A DNA stretch of 64,000 nucleotides from JAWWOL01 sp033851545 (GTDB taxonomy: Bacteria; Actinomycetota; Actinomycetes; JAWWOL01), in contig JAWWOO010000080.1 of assembly GCA_033851545.1 (NCBI GenBank), positions 33,144 through 97,143 of the forward strand, in the 5' to 3' direction. The stretch's first letter is position 1, and every line of letters begins with the position of its first letter. The notes beneath the pieces are model-generated. The model was not told where the DNA came from, did not search any database, and saw only the letters and a program-made list of their open reading frames with translations. Positions 27,010 through 34,678 of the stretch are shown here, piece by piece. Both the position numbers and the translations under genes were made by a program.

Positions 27010-27663
27010 TCAGGCAGTGCAGCGCAGCGAGCTGAGGTCCGGCAGGATCAGCTCGGCGCCAGTGAGCTCTGCCGGGCGGTGCGTCGTGCTCACCGCCACC
27101 ACCCGGCAGCCCGCGGCGAGGGCCGACGTCACGCCGGCCGGGGCGTCCTCGACGGCCAGGAAGGTGCCGTGGTCACCGAGCCGGCCGCGCCCGACGAGAT
27201 AGGGCTGCGGATCAGGCTTTCCGCGGTCGACGTCCTCGGCGGTGACCAGCACCGGCGGCCAGGGCAGCCCAGCAGCCTGCAGTCTGACCTTCACCACCGG
27301 CACGGTGCCCGAGGTGACGATGCCCCACGGCATGCCTGCGGCGTCGAGACTCTCCAGCAGCTCGTGGGCACCGCGGATCGCCGTCACGCCTTCGACATCG
27401 GTCTCCTCGTACGCCACGAGCCGGGCCACCGCGTCGTTGACAAGGTGGTCAGGCAGCATGCCTCGGACGTGGTCCTCTGCCCGCTTGCCGTGCAGCGGCT
27501 CCGGGAACGCCGACTCCGGCAGGTCGTACCACCGGAGGAACGCGTGCCACAGCCGTTCGATCGACGCCGTCGAGTCGACCAGGGTGCCGTCCATGTCGAT
27601 CAGCACGCCGGCCACCTCGGCGGCCCAGCCGGGATCGGTGTCGCTCAGGATACGTCGGGGCAT
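27010..27663 (-). CDS. HAD-superfamily hydrolase (phosphatase/beta-phosphoglucomutase-like)
   Basis: A 217-residue HAD enzyme starting at ATG 27663. Motif I is LIDMDGTLVDS with nucleophile Asp23 and Asp25, motif II is IVTSGT, the motif III Lys is in DVDRGKPDPQPYL, and motif IV is FLAVEDAPAGVTSALAAG. The cap domain between motifs I and II is the helical C1 type, so sugar phosphates are likely substrates. Its start lies inside the end of the EamA gene (19-base overlap), so it is cotranscribed with it. Confidence 0.92.
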   Translation of the reverse strand: MPRRILSDTDPGWAAEVAGVLIDMDGTLVDSTASIERLWHAFLRWYDLPESAFPEPLHGKRAEDHVRGMLPDHLVNDAVARLVAYEETDVEGVTAIRGAHELLESLDAAGMPWGIVTSGTVPVVKVRLQAAGLPWPPVLVTAEDVDRGKPDPQPYLVGRGRLGDHGTFLAVEDAPAGVTSALAAGCRVVAVSTTHRPAELTGAELILPDLSSLRCTA

Positions 27664-28568
27664 GCCGTCATCCTGCCCGGTAGCCCGGCAGGGAGCCGAA
27701 CCCGGTTCTCGGCGTAGGCGACCCCGGCCAGCACGACCAGGCCGCCGGCGGCGAGGTTCCACTCGAGCGGCTCGCCGAGCAGCACGATGCTGATGACGAC
27801 GGCGAAGACCGGCACCAGGTAGTTGACGGCGGACGCCGTCGTTGCACCCAGGTCGCCGATCAGCCGGAAGTAGAGGACGTACGCGAGCCCCGTACCGAGC
27901 AGCCCGAGCACACCGACGCTCGCGCCCACCCGGAGAGTGACCTCCGGCGCGTGCCAGGCGAGGAACGGAGTCGCCAGCGTCTGCAGCGCGGCCGCCGCGG
28001 TCAGCTGCGACGCGGCCAGGGCAAGGGGCGCGAGGCCCCGCGGGGAAAGGAACCGTCGAACGTAGACGAACCCGAGCGCATAGCTGAAGGCTGCTGCCAG
28101 GCAGGCGATCCGGGCGCCGACCGAGCCGCCGCTGTCGCGCCACGGGCCGATCACGAGTACGACGCCGGCGAAGCCGACCAGCAACCCGACCACCTTGCGG
28201 CGGGTGACCCGCTCGGTCGGCAGTGCGAGCGCCGCCATGCCCAGCGTCAGCAGGGGAGTCGCGCCGATCAGGACTCCGGCCATGCCGGCACCGGCGCTGC
28301 GTTCCCCGTACGACAGGAGGAGGAACGGCGCCACGTTGCCGAACAGCGCCGCCACTGCGACGTGCCGCCAGGTCCCGTACGAGGTGGGCAGTCGGATCCC
28401 CTTCGCGGAGGCGATCGTCAGCAGGACGGCCGCGCCCAGGGCCAGCCGGGTGAGCACCAGCTGCCCCGGCGTGAGGCCCTCCAGGGACACCTTGATGAAG
28501 GTGAAGCTGCTGCCCCACAGGGCGGCGAGCAGCAGGAACCGGGTCGTGGCGTTCGGCTGGGTCGTCAT
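27645..28568 (-). CDS. EamA/DMT family transporter
   Basis: A 307-residue drug/metabolite exporter with ten hydrophobic segments arranged as two EamA repeats (first about 5-140, second about 150-285). The conserved LWGSSFTFIKV opens repeat 1 and YLVPVFAVVISIVLLGEPLEW closes repeat 2. The substrate is unknown. It is divergent from a MerR regulator, with a perfect palindromic operator in the 50-base spacer, and it overlaps the downstream HAD gene. Confidence 0.92.
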   Translation of the reverse strand: MTTQPNATTRFLLLAALWGSSFTFIKVSLEGLTPGQLVLTRLALGAAVLLTIASAKGIRLPTSYGTWRHVAVAALFGNVAPFLLLSYGERSAGAGMAGVLIGATPLLTLGMAALALPTERVTRRKVVGLLVGFAGVVLVIGPWRDSGGSVGARIACLAAAFSYALGFVYVRRFLSPRGLAPLALAASQLTAAAALQTLATPFLAWHAPEVTLRVGASVGVLGLLGTGLAYVLYFRLIGDLGATTASAVNYLVPVFAVVISIVLLGEPLEWNLAAGGLVVLAGVAYAENRVRLPAGLPGRMTACPDVS

Positions 28569-28583
28569 GCGACCATGGTGAGA

Positions 28584-28603
28584 CCTTCACACCAGTGTGA
28601 AGG
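28584..28603. promoter_or_regulatory. MerR operator palindrome
   Basis: CCTTCACACCAGTGTGAAGG is a perfect 9-2-9 inverted repeat between the divergent EamA and MerR genes. Size and layout match MerR-family operators that sit between the -35 and -10 elements. It very likely binds the adjacent MerR protein and controls both genes. Confidence 0.85.
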
Positions 28604-28618
28604 CAAGGGGTGAGGTCA

Positions 28619-29002
28619 GTGAGGATCGGCGAGCTGTCCCAGCGGACGAACGTCTCGACCCGGCTGCTGCGCTACTACGAGGAGCAGGGGCTGCTCACGC
28701 CGGTGCGGGCAGCCAACGGCTACCGCGACTACGCGGAGTGCCACCTCGACGATGTCTGGCAGATCAGGGGGCTGCTCGCCTCCGGCCTGCCGGTGCGCAT
28801 CATCAAGCAGATCCTGCCCTGCCTCGACGAGCCGTGCGAGCTCCAGGCGGCCGATGTGACCCCCGCGATGCTGGCCAGCCTCGAGGAGCAACGCGCGCTG
28901 ATGGACGACCGGGTCCGCTGCCTGACCGAGAGCCGCGACGCCGTCACCGCCTATCTCGAGGCGGCGCGGTCCCGGCAGAAGCCAGCCGCCGCCAGGTCCT
29001 GA
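28619..29002 (+). CDS. MerR family transcriptional regulator
   Basis: A 127-residue regulator with the winged-helix start VRIGELSQRTNVSTRLLRYY, a second wing at GYRDYAECHLDDVWQIRGL, and a C-terminal dimerisation helix (LEEQRALMDDRVRCLTES) with no long effector domain. It has two cysteines in CLDEPCEL and one in VRCLTE, which might sense a metal or oxidant. I chose GTG 28619, which gives the normal family N-terminus; GTG 28610 is an alternative. Regulation of the divergent EamA exporter through the 28584-28603 palindrome is likely. Confidence 0.9.
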   Translation: MRIGELSQRTNVSTRLLRYYEEQGLLTPVRAANGYRDYAECHLDDVWQIRGLLASGLPVRIIKQILPCLDEPCELQAADVTPAMLASLEEQRALMDDRVRCLTESRDAVTAYLEAARSRQKPAAARS

Positions 29003-29058
29003 CCAACTTTCTGTCCGAGGTCAGGACTAGCGTCCCGCTCTGCTCGAGAGGGGACGCA

Positions 29059-29538
29059 ATGATCGAATCAGACGCGACGATGCTCCGGCTGGGTGAGGCC
29101 ATCGCCTTGGGCCAGGTCGGCGACCGGGCGACCGCTCGTGACCGGCTGGTTGGGCTGTGGCACGACGTGGGCGGTGAGGCGGGCGACCCGCTGCACCGCT
29201 GCGCGATCGCCCACGCGCTGGCGGCCGTGCAGGACGATGTGGTCGACGAGCTGTTCTGGGACCTGCAGGCGCTCGCCGCGGCCGACGGGGTCACCGACCG
29301 GCGGGCGGAGCAGGTCGGGGCCGGGCCGGTGAGCGGGTTCTACCCGTCGCTGCACCTCAACCTCGGCGACTGCTACCGACGGCTGGGCGACGTCGACAGT
29401 GCCTGGCTGCACGTGCATCGCGGCCGGGCGACCGTACGGGCCCTGCCGGACTCCGGCTACCGGGAGCTGCTGCTGCGCGGCCTCGATCGGCTGGCCGACC
29501 GGCTGCGTGATCTCGACTCCCGGCTCAACCCGACCTGA
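29059..29538 (+). CDS. TPR-like protein of unknown function
   Basis: A 159-residue, all-helical protein starting at ATG 29059 after GAGGGGAC. Helix pairs such as LRLGEAIALGQVGDRATARDR and YPSLHLNLGDCYRRLGDVDSA have the spacing of tetratricopeptide repeats. Similar short proteins are common in actinobacteria, without known function. Its stop region overlaps the convergent CGNR gene by 14 bases. Confidence 0.7.
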   Translation: MIESDATMLRLGEAIALGQVGDRATARDRLVGLWHDVGGEAGDPLHRCAIAHALAAVQDDVVDELFWDLQALAAADGVTDRRAEQVGAGPVSGFYPSLHLNLGDCYRRLGDVDSAWLHVHRGRATVRALPDSGYRELLLRGLDRLADRLRDLDSRLNPT

Positions 29539-30076
29539 CCCTCGCCCGATAGGCCGCGACGTTGGCCCGGTTGCCGCAGCCGCTCTCGCAGAACCGCCGC
29601 GAGCGATTCTTCGACAGGTCGACCACGACCTTGTCGCAGTCGTGCCCGGCGCAGATCCGCAGCCGGCTGAGCTCCTTCATCCGGATCACGTCGATCATCG
29701 CCATCGCCGCCTCGACGGCCATCCGGCTGGCCAGCGGCGCCTCCTGAGAGGTGGCGTGCAGGTGGTAGTCCCAGCCGTCGTGGCGGAGCAGCTGGGGCAA
29801 CGCCCTGAACTCGCGGAGCAGTGCGTTCACGATCTCGACGGCTTCGTGCTCGTCCACCTCCCAGAGCCGCCCGAGCCGCGGCCGCAGGTCCCGTACGGAC
29901 TGCAGCTCTGCCTCATCGCGGGTGCGCGACCCGGTCCACTCCCAGGTCTCGAGGAAGGCGTCGAGGGCTACGACGTCCGGCAGCAGCTCGACCGGCTTGC
30001 CCACGTCGTCGCGTGCGGTGTTGACCAGGGCGGCGGCTGCGGAGATCGAGATCTCGGTGTCATGAGCAAAAACCAC
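29525..30076 (-). CDS. CGNR zinc-finger (ABATE) regulator
   Basis: A 183-residue protein with an N-terminal ABATE-type domain and a C-terminal CGNR zinc finger. The finger ligands are in RICAGHDCDKVVVD and RRFCESGCGNRANVAAYR, the motif that names the family. I prefer GTG 30076 because AAAGGAG lies just upstream; an ATG at 30115 is the longer option. CGNR proteins are thought to be stress-linked transcription regulators. It is divergent from an EamA transporter gene, which is the natural target. Confidence 0.9.
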   Translation of the reverse strand: MVFAHDTEISISAAAALVNTARDDVGKPVELLPDVVALDAFLETWEWTGSRTRDEAELQSVRDLRPRLGRLWEVDEHEAVEIVNALLREFRALPQLLRHDGWDYHLHATSQEAPLASRMAVEAAMAMIDVIRMKELSRLRICAGHDCDKVVVDLSKNRSRRFCESGCGNRANVAAYRARVRSG

Positions 30077-30077
30077 G

Positions 30078-30106
30078 TTGACTCCTTTCGGCCGCGGCTC
30101 TACTGT
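30078..30106 (+). promoter_or_regulatory. Predicted promoter of the second EamA gene
   Basis: TTGACT (30078-30083), a 17-base spacer and TACTGT (30101-30106) form a good sigma-70-type promoter reading toward the EamA gene at 30152. It overlaps the beginning of the divergent CGNR gene, so the regulator could control it by binding nearby. No clear palindrome was found. Confidence 0.5.
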
Positions 30107-30151
30107 CATGAGCATAGAGCGTTTGACGTCTTACAGCGAGGGAGCTGACCT

Positions 30152-31168
30152 ATGGTGCGCGTCCGTACGGGGTCCGCGGGCGCGGGGCTTGCCTTCGCCG
30201 TCATGTCGGCGGCGACGTTCGGGACCTCCGGCACGTTCGCCACGTCGCTCATCGACGCGGACTGGAGTCCCGGCGCCGCAGTCACGGCGCGCATCGGCGT
30301 GGCCGCACTGGTCCTGCTCGTGCCTGCGATCCTCCAGCTCCGGCCGATCTGGCCCGGACTCGTGGCGGGTGGCCGCCCGCTGCTGATGCGCAGCGCGCGC
30401 CAGACCATCGTCTACGGGCTGGTCGCCGTCGCCGGCTGTCAGCTCTTCTTCTTCCACGCCGTGCAGCGACTGTCCGTCGGCGTCGCCCTGCTCCTGGAGT
30501 ACCTCGGCGTAGTGCTGGTCGTCGGGTGGGTCTGGCTGGTGCACGGACAGCGGCCGCGTCGGCTCACCGTCGCCGGGTCGGCGGGCGCGCTGGCGGGGCT
30601 GGCGTTGGTGCTCGACCTGACCGGCCACCAGCACGTCGACCTGGTCGGCGTGCTCTGGGGGCTCGGCGCCGCGGTGGGGCTGGCGGTCTACTTCGTCATG
30701 TCCGCCGGGGACGAGGAGCCGTTGCCTCCGATCGTCATGGCCTGCGGGGCGATGATCGTCGGCACCGTCGCCTTCGCGGTCCTGGGCGTGACGGGGGCGC
30801 TGCCGATGCACGCGACCTTCGGCCAGGTGCACTTCTCCGGGCACCGGACCAGTTGGCTCGTGCCGATCCTCGGCCTGTCCCTCCTGGCCGCGGCGTTCGC
30901 CTACGTCGCCGGCATCACCGCCGCCCGGCTGCTCGGCGCCCGGCTCGCGTCGTTCGTCGGCCTGACTGAGGTGCTGTTCGCCGTGCTCTTCGCGTGGCTG
31001 CTGCTCGGACAGCTGCCGACCGGGCTTCAGCTCGTCGGCGGTGCCTTCATCGTCGGCGGCGTGACCCTGGTCCGGCTGGACGAGCTGGGTCAGGCCGGCG
31101 GAGGCAGCCTCGACAACGACCTGGACGCAGGACTCGCCCAGGAGCAGCAACCGGTCAGCACCTGCTGA
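30152..31168 (+). CDS. EamA/DMT family transporter
   Basis: A 338-residue exporter with ten membrane segments in two EamA repeats. Signatures are MSAATFGTSGTFATSL at the first helix, YLGVVLVVGWVWLVHGQRPR at the end of repeat 1 and GLTEVLFAVLFAWLLLGQLP in repeat 2. GGGAG lies upstream of the ATG. The C-terminal tail is acidic and cytoplasmic. Amino acids, nucleosides or a drug could be the cargo; the divergent CGNR regulator suggests stress-induced export. Confidence 0.92.
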   Translation: MVRVRTGSAGAGLAFAVMSAATFGTSGTFATSLIDADWSPGAAVTARIGVAALVLLVPAILQLRPIWPGLVAGGRPLLMRSARQTIVYGLVAVAGCQLFFFHAVQRLSVGVALLLEYLGVVLVVGWVWLVHGQRPRRLTVAGSAGALAGLALVLDLTGHQHVDLVGVLWGLGAAVGLAVYFVMSAGDEEPLPPIVMACGAMIVGTVAFAVLGVTGALPMHATFGQVHFSGHRTSWLVPILGLSLLAAAFAYVAGITAARLLGARLASFVGLTEVLFAVLFAWLLLGQLPTGLQLVGGAFIVGGVTLVRLDELGQAGGGSLDNDLDAGLAQEQQPVSTC

Positions 31169-31223
31169 GCAGCGGATCGCCCGGCGAGGAGCAGGGCGAG
31201 CCGGGCTCTCGTTGGTGCGCCGG

Positions 31224-31799
31224 TCATATCGTGGCTGACGTCCCCAGATCCTGGACGTTCTTGACGATGTCCCATCCGGCGACGACGGGCGCGAGCAGGC
31301 TGCCATCGGCCTTTTGCTGCGCGTAGCGGATCTGCAGATCGCCGTACTGGAACGTCACGTGCTCGGTCGGGTCTTCGTCACCGTGCACGGTGGTGATGGT
31401 GGCGACCGCGACCAGCTTGAAGGTGTACTGCAGGAACAGCACGCCCGCGCCGACGGTGGCTGAAGGCTTGACCTGCAACAGGTCGACCTTGGCGAAGGCT
31501 TGGCCGGCACAGCAGCGCTGAAACAGGACCGGAGAAAGCTTGTCAATGCTCCGGCTGATGGTGAGCGGGTTGAATTTCACCTTTCCGGCTCCCGTGGCGG
31601 AGCCGGCCGATCCGATCGCCAAGGTCTGGTCGATGTCGAAGTCGAAGTCGGTGATGGAGAAGAACGTGGTCGGCGCGAGCGCGAACCCGGCGAGGTCCTT
31701 GGTGGGCAGTTGCGAGGCCTGGGTCTCGGAGGTCAGCGGCGTACCAAATCCTCCCGACCCGTTGTAGGGAGTGAAGATCATGTAGGAGGTGACAGCCAT
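31224..31799 (-). CDS. Hcp-like (type VI tube protein family) protein
   Basis: A 191-residue protein with no signal peptide. Its core shows the Hcp fold pattern: FSITDFDFDIDQ, VKFNPLTISRSIDKLSPVLFQ, FAKVDLLQVKP, FKLVAVATITTVHGDEDPTEHVTFQYGDLQIRY and AGWDIVKN. Hcp forms the hexameric tube of type VI secretion, but no other T6SS gene is here and actinobacteria normally lack the system. Hcp-like singletons in actinobacteria are uncharacterised. The start is 3 bases after the stop of a secreted allene-oxide-cyclase-like gene, so they form one operon. Function is unknown; a ring-forming or binding role is possible. Confidence 0.7.
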   Translation of the reverse strand: MAVTSYMIFTPYNGSGGFGTPLTSETQASQLPTKDLAGFALAPTTFFSITDFDFDIDQTLAIGSAGSATGAGKVKFNPLTISRSIDKLSPVLFQRCCAGQAFAKVDLLQVKPSATVGAGVLFLQYTFKLVAVATITTVHGDEDPTEHVTFQYGDLQIRYAQQKADGSLLAPVVAGWDIVKNVQDLGTSATI

Positions 31800-31802
31800 G
31801 AT

Positions 31803-32327
31803 TCAGGAAGCCTTTCCGGGGATGAGCGCGAATGAGTAGAGGGCGGCTCCGCCGCTGAAGGCGTCCACGTCTTGCCGGACCGTGTAGCTGCCCCGGACGC
31901 CGTGGTAGGCGCCGGTGCCTCCGGTGACGACGAACTGCCCTGTGCCGGCATGATCCAGTGCGCCGTTGCTGGTGAGCGTCCCGTCAACGAGCACGAAGGT
32001 GTGCGACTGCAGCGACCCAGGTGTCGACGTGGACAGGTGGTTGCGGTCCACGACCGTCGCCTGCGCGAAGAACTCGCCTTCGGCCACGGCGTCGGCGCTG
32101 CGCCTGAGCGCTCCACTGACAAGGTATTGCGCCCCGACGTCGCGGGGGCGACGACCGCCCGGAGTGCGCAGCCCGGTTGCGTGCAGTACAAACCGCCCGG
32201 CAGTCGGCGCTGTGCTCGCCGCCTCTGCGGGGGCAGCTGCGGCACCCTGAAGTCCGAGCAGACCAACGCCGACTGCGAACGAACCGAGGATGGTCCGGCG
32301 GGGTACTGCCTGCGCCGACGAAATCAT
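31803..32327 (-). CDS. Secreted allene oxide cyclase-like (AOC barrel) protein
   Basis: A 174-residue exported protein. Residues 1-37 form a probable Tat signal (PRRTILGSFAVGVG, cleavage near AEAAS). The mature part is an eight-strand beta-barrel pattern related to plant allene oxide cyclase and dirigent proteins: GAQYLVSGALR, EGEFFAQATVVD, HTFVLVDGTLTSNG, GQFVVTGGTGAYHGVRGSYTV. Bacterial members have no proven activity. It is the first gene of a tight two-gene operon with the Hcp-like gene. Confidence 0.78.
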   Translation of the reverse strand: MISSAQAVPRRTILGSFAVGVGLLGLQGAAAAPAEAASTAPTAGRFVLHATGLRTPGGRRPRDVGAQYLVSGALRRSADAVAEGEFFAQATVVDRNHLSTSTPGSLQSHTFVLVDGTLTSNGALDHAGTGQFVVTGGTGAYHGVRGSYTVRQDVDAFSGGAALYSFALIPGKAS

Positions 32328-32510
32328 GCGCTTGACCTGTTCATCAACTGCTCCTCAACATGTGGTGCGGAGCGTCACTCCGACCGGGCCTCCCTGACAT
32401 GTCCCACTCTTGCGCTAAGGAGCTGGCGCCCGCATCGGGCGGCTGCCCTATCTTTCGTCCGGCGCTTTCCTAGGCGAGGGCCAGGCCACTCAGCCGCTAC
32501 TGTCAACGAT

Positions 32511-32900
32511 GTGCTCGACCACGTCGCCTTACAGGTTCTTGACGTAGACGCCGCCGCGGTGTTCTACACCCGCATTTTCGCGGCGCTCGGCGTCCGGGAG
32601 GTCATGCGCGTGCAACGGCCCGAGGGGGCAGTTGTGGGCCTCGCAGGTGCGGAGGGCTTCCCCCGTCTGTGGTTGGGGCCCCTCGTCGACGGCGGCGTAC
32701 GTCCAGTGCACCTGGCTCTCTCCGCCCCTTCGCCGGCGGCGGTCGACGCCGTCCATGTGGCGGCTCAGGAGGCTGGCGCGCAGATCCTGCACTCCCCGCG
32801 GCTGTGGCCCGAATACCATTCCGGCTACTACGGGGTCTTCCTTCGCGACCTCGACGGGAACAATGTGGAAGCGGTCCACCACTCGCTTTCGCGCGGGTGA
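32511..32900 (+). CDS. VOC family (glyoxalase/dioxygenase fold) protein
   Basis: A 129-residue protein starting at GTG 32511, right at the domain start LDHVALQVLDVDAAAVFY. The two beta-alpha-beta-beta-beta modules are complete and the expected metal ligands are present: His4, a His in PVHLALSAPSP and a Glu in NNVEAVHH. It could be a glyoxalase, an antibiotic-resistance protein or an isomerase; GYYGVFLRDLDGNNVEAV is typical of the generic actinobacterial VOC group. No partner gene fixes the function. Confidence 0.85.
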   Translation: MLDHVALQVLDVDAAAVFYTRIFAALGVREVMRVQRPEGAVVGLAGAEGFPRLWLGPLVDGGVRPVHLALSAPSPAAVDAVHVAAQEAGAQILHSPRLWPEYHSGYYGVFLRDLDGNNVEAVHHSLSRG

Positions 32901-32929
32901 CGGCCACGTGGCTGAACGGTCGTCCCGCG

Positions 32930-33397
32930 TTACCGAGGCGGCCCGAGCACGACCTGCCCGAAGTCGGCGGCTGCCTTGATCATGGCGTCCGGCTCCGGCT
33001 GGGAGTTGGGCGTCCTTGGAGAGGTCACCGTCTTGCCTGCCTGCGGGAACATGCCCTCGAAGCCGCCCGGCGTGCACATCATCAGCAGGTCCGCTTCGGT
33101 GGACGTGATCCGATACGAGTGCGGCACCTCCCGCGGCAGGAAAGCGATCCCGCCCTCGGACAGCTGCATCTCCTGGTCGTCACACCACAGCAGAGCAGTG
33201 CCCTTGATCAGCATGAAGACTTCGTCCTCGCGGAGATGCTTGTGGTACGGCGGCGCCTCGCCCTTGCTCACCCGAAATCGGCCCACCCCCAGCTGGCCAT
33301 TCGTGGCTGCGGCGGCGAGCAGCACCGCGAAAGTGCCGCCGTCCAGCCATTCGACCGTCGGCTGCTGGTCCGGTTGCGCCAAGAACGCCATGCTCAT
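32930..33397 (-). CDS. Cupin domain protein
   Basis: A 155-residue single-domain cupin. Motif 1 is PPYHKHLREDEVFMLIKG (His-X-His and Glu ligands) and motif 2 is FLPREVPHSYRI. The barrel is followed by a 45-residue tail without recognisable features. Such small cupins bind metals and may be dioxygenases, isomerases or ligand-binding proteins. It is convergent with the VOC gene and divergent from the GYD gene. Confidence 0.88.
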   Translation of the reverse strand: MSMAFLAQPDQQPTVEWLDGGTFAVLLAAAATNGQLGVGRFRVSKGEAPPYHKHLREDEVFMLIKGTALLWCDDQEMQLSEGGIAFLPREVPHSYRITSTEADLLMMCTPGGFEGMFPQAGKTVTSPRTPNSQPEPDAMIKAAADFGQVVLGPPR

Positions 33398-33569
33398 GCG
33401 TGGTCTCCTGCTCTCGCGTCGGATTCACGGTTCGCCAGGCCGGCAGCGTAACCCCGGCCCGCCTCTGGAAGTGGCGCGGCAGCCCTCACGAGCCCATTGC
33501 CGCGGGCCCGCAACCGGCGCAGACTCGTCCGGTCCACCGGATTCGGTGGCACGGCCCAAAGGAGTCGTC

Positions 33570-33935
33570 GTGGCGCACTACCTGATCGAGGTCGGCTACA
33601 CCCCGCAGTCCTGGAACACCCAGATCGACACGCAGGCGAACGTCGTCGACCGCATCACACCGGCGCTGGACGCCTGCGGCGCGAAACTGCAGTGTCTCTA
33701 CTACGCGTTCGGCGACGTCGACCTCATCGGCGTGATCGACTTCCCGGCGCCCGAGGACGCGGCGGCGTTTGCGCTCGCGGTCGGGGCCTCAGGCGCACTG
33801 CGGCTGTACCGGACGACGCCGCTGCTCTCCGTCGACCAGGGCATCGACTCCCTGCGCCGGGCCGGCGAGGTGCGCAAGGTCTACTCGCCGCCGCTCACCG
33901 TGTCCCTCGTGGGGGAGCCTGCGCCGGCCCGCTGA
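33570..33935 (+). CDS. GYD domain protein
   Basis: A 121-residue protein starting at GTG 33570 with GGAG upstream. It shows the ferredoxin-like GYD pattern: HYLIEVGYTPQSW, ALDACGAKLQCLYYAFGDVD, LIGVIDFPAPEDAAAFALAV. GYD proteins have no established function. The C-terminal 25 residues are an extension with IDSLRRAGEVRKVYSPP. Confidence 0.85.
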   Translation: MAHYLIEVGYTPQSWNTQIDTQANVVDRITPALDACGAKLQCLYYAFGDVDLIGVIDFPAPEDAAAFALAVGASGALRLYRTTPLLSVDQGIDSLRRAGEVRKVYSPPLTVSLVGEPAPAR

Positions 33936-33950
33936 TCGGTTCGCCGCCGC

Positions 33951-34467
33951 TCAGGCGGCTCGGAACAGCTGGACGTTGCCACTGCCGGTGCGGGCGCGCA
34001 CCGTGATCGTGTTCTTCGCCGGTGCCGGGTGATCCTCGATCGGAAGATCGGAGCGGACCCGTCCGGCGTCGCCTGAGCCGGACCGGACCGTGACCGAGCC
34101 GCTGACCCGGGATGTCCGGCTCTCCGCGCTGCCATAGCGCAGCAGCAGGTCGCCGTCGATGTGATCGAGCGTGATCTCGCCCGACCCGGTGGTGATGTCG
34201 GGACGGTGACCATGACCGCGACGCCTTCACGCGAGCGCGCCCGCCAGAGCGAGGCGAGATCGGCGAGGCCGCCCTCGCGGGCGGCGGCGATTGTCAGCGT
34301 CGGTCCGACCATGACATCGGTCCGACCATGTCAATGGTGAACCGCTCGAGGAGGTGCCGGGCTCCGGGACTCGACGTGAGCTCGACGGAGGCCGTCGTCA
34401 GGTCGTCGACCGCGCGAACGGCGACCGAACCGTGACCGAGCCGAACCGACAAGTTGATCGTCGGCAT
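33951..34467 (-). pseudogene. DUF4097 beta-strand-repeat protein, inactivated
   Basis: The parts of a DUF4097 (head-GIN/bactofilin-like beta-repeat) protein are spread over three reading frames. Frame one has MPTINLSVRLG to FTIDMVGP; frame two resumes with MVGPTLTIAAAREGG and runs to VAVMVTVP; frame three holds DITTGSGEITLDHIDGD, VSGSVTVRSGSGDAG and ends RARTGSGNVQLFRAA at 33951. The first shift is caused by a 17-bp tandem duplication (34300-34333); removing one copy joins ERFTIDMVGP to TLTI exactly. At the second junction several strand repeats seem missing too, so an internal deletion is likely. It is a decayed gene, not a sequencing slip. Confidence 0.75.
34300..34333. repeat. 17-bp tandem duplication that breaks the DUF4097 frame
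   Basis: TCGGTCCGACCATGACA (34300-34316) is followed directly by TCGGTCCGACCATGTCA (34317-34333), 16 of 17 identical. As 17 is not a multiple of three, it shifts the frame of the overlapping minus-strand gene. Confidence 0.9.
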
Positions 34468-34678
34468 GGACGGCGACCAGGTCGCCCTAGACCTCCGCGC
34501 CGCCGCAACCAGCGACGAGGCGACGCAGAGCCGGGACGCCGAAGAAGCAAGTGCGCGCATCTCACTGCGGCTCACCGATGTGCTGTCGCAGCAATGTCAC
34601 CGCCTCAGAGGCCGCGCGGCGGACTCATGGGCATGGCAGAGCCCTCCGGTCCCGCGCCCGACCTGCCGAGATGAAGGC
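34468..34678. other. Gap without a supported gene
   Basis: The plus strand stays open here in the frame of the following MBL gene, but the predicted residues match nothing known and there is no ribosome-binding site. It may be decayed sequence from the region upstream of the DUF4097 pseudogene. Confidence 0.4.

Noticed and set aside
30077..30151. Palindromic operator for the CGNR regulator
   Set aside because: Only a 6-bp GACGTC and distant CTGT/ACAG half-sites were found, too weak to call.
31224..31799. Type VI secretion locus
   Set aside because: Only an Hcp-like gene is present; no VgrG, sheath, baseplate or ClpV genes were seen.
34454..34678. N-terminal extension of the MBL hydrolase or a HicB-like antitoxin before the DUF4097 gene
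   Set aside because: The residues match neither family and there is no ribosome-binding site; the ATG at 34679 gives the usual MBL length.
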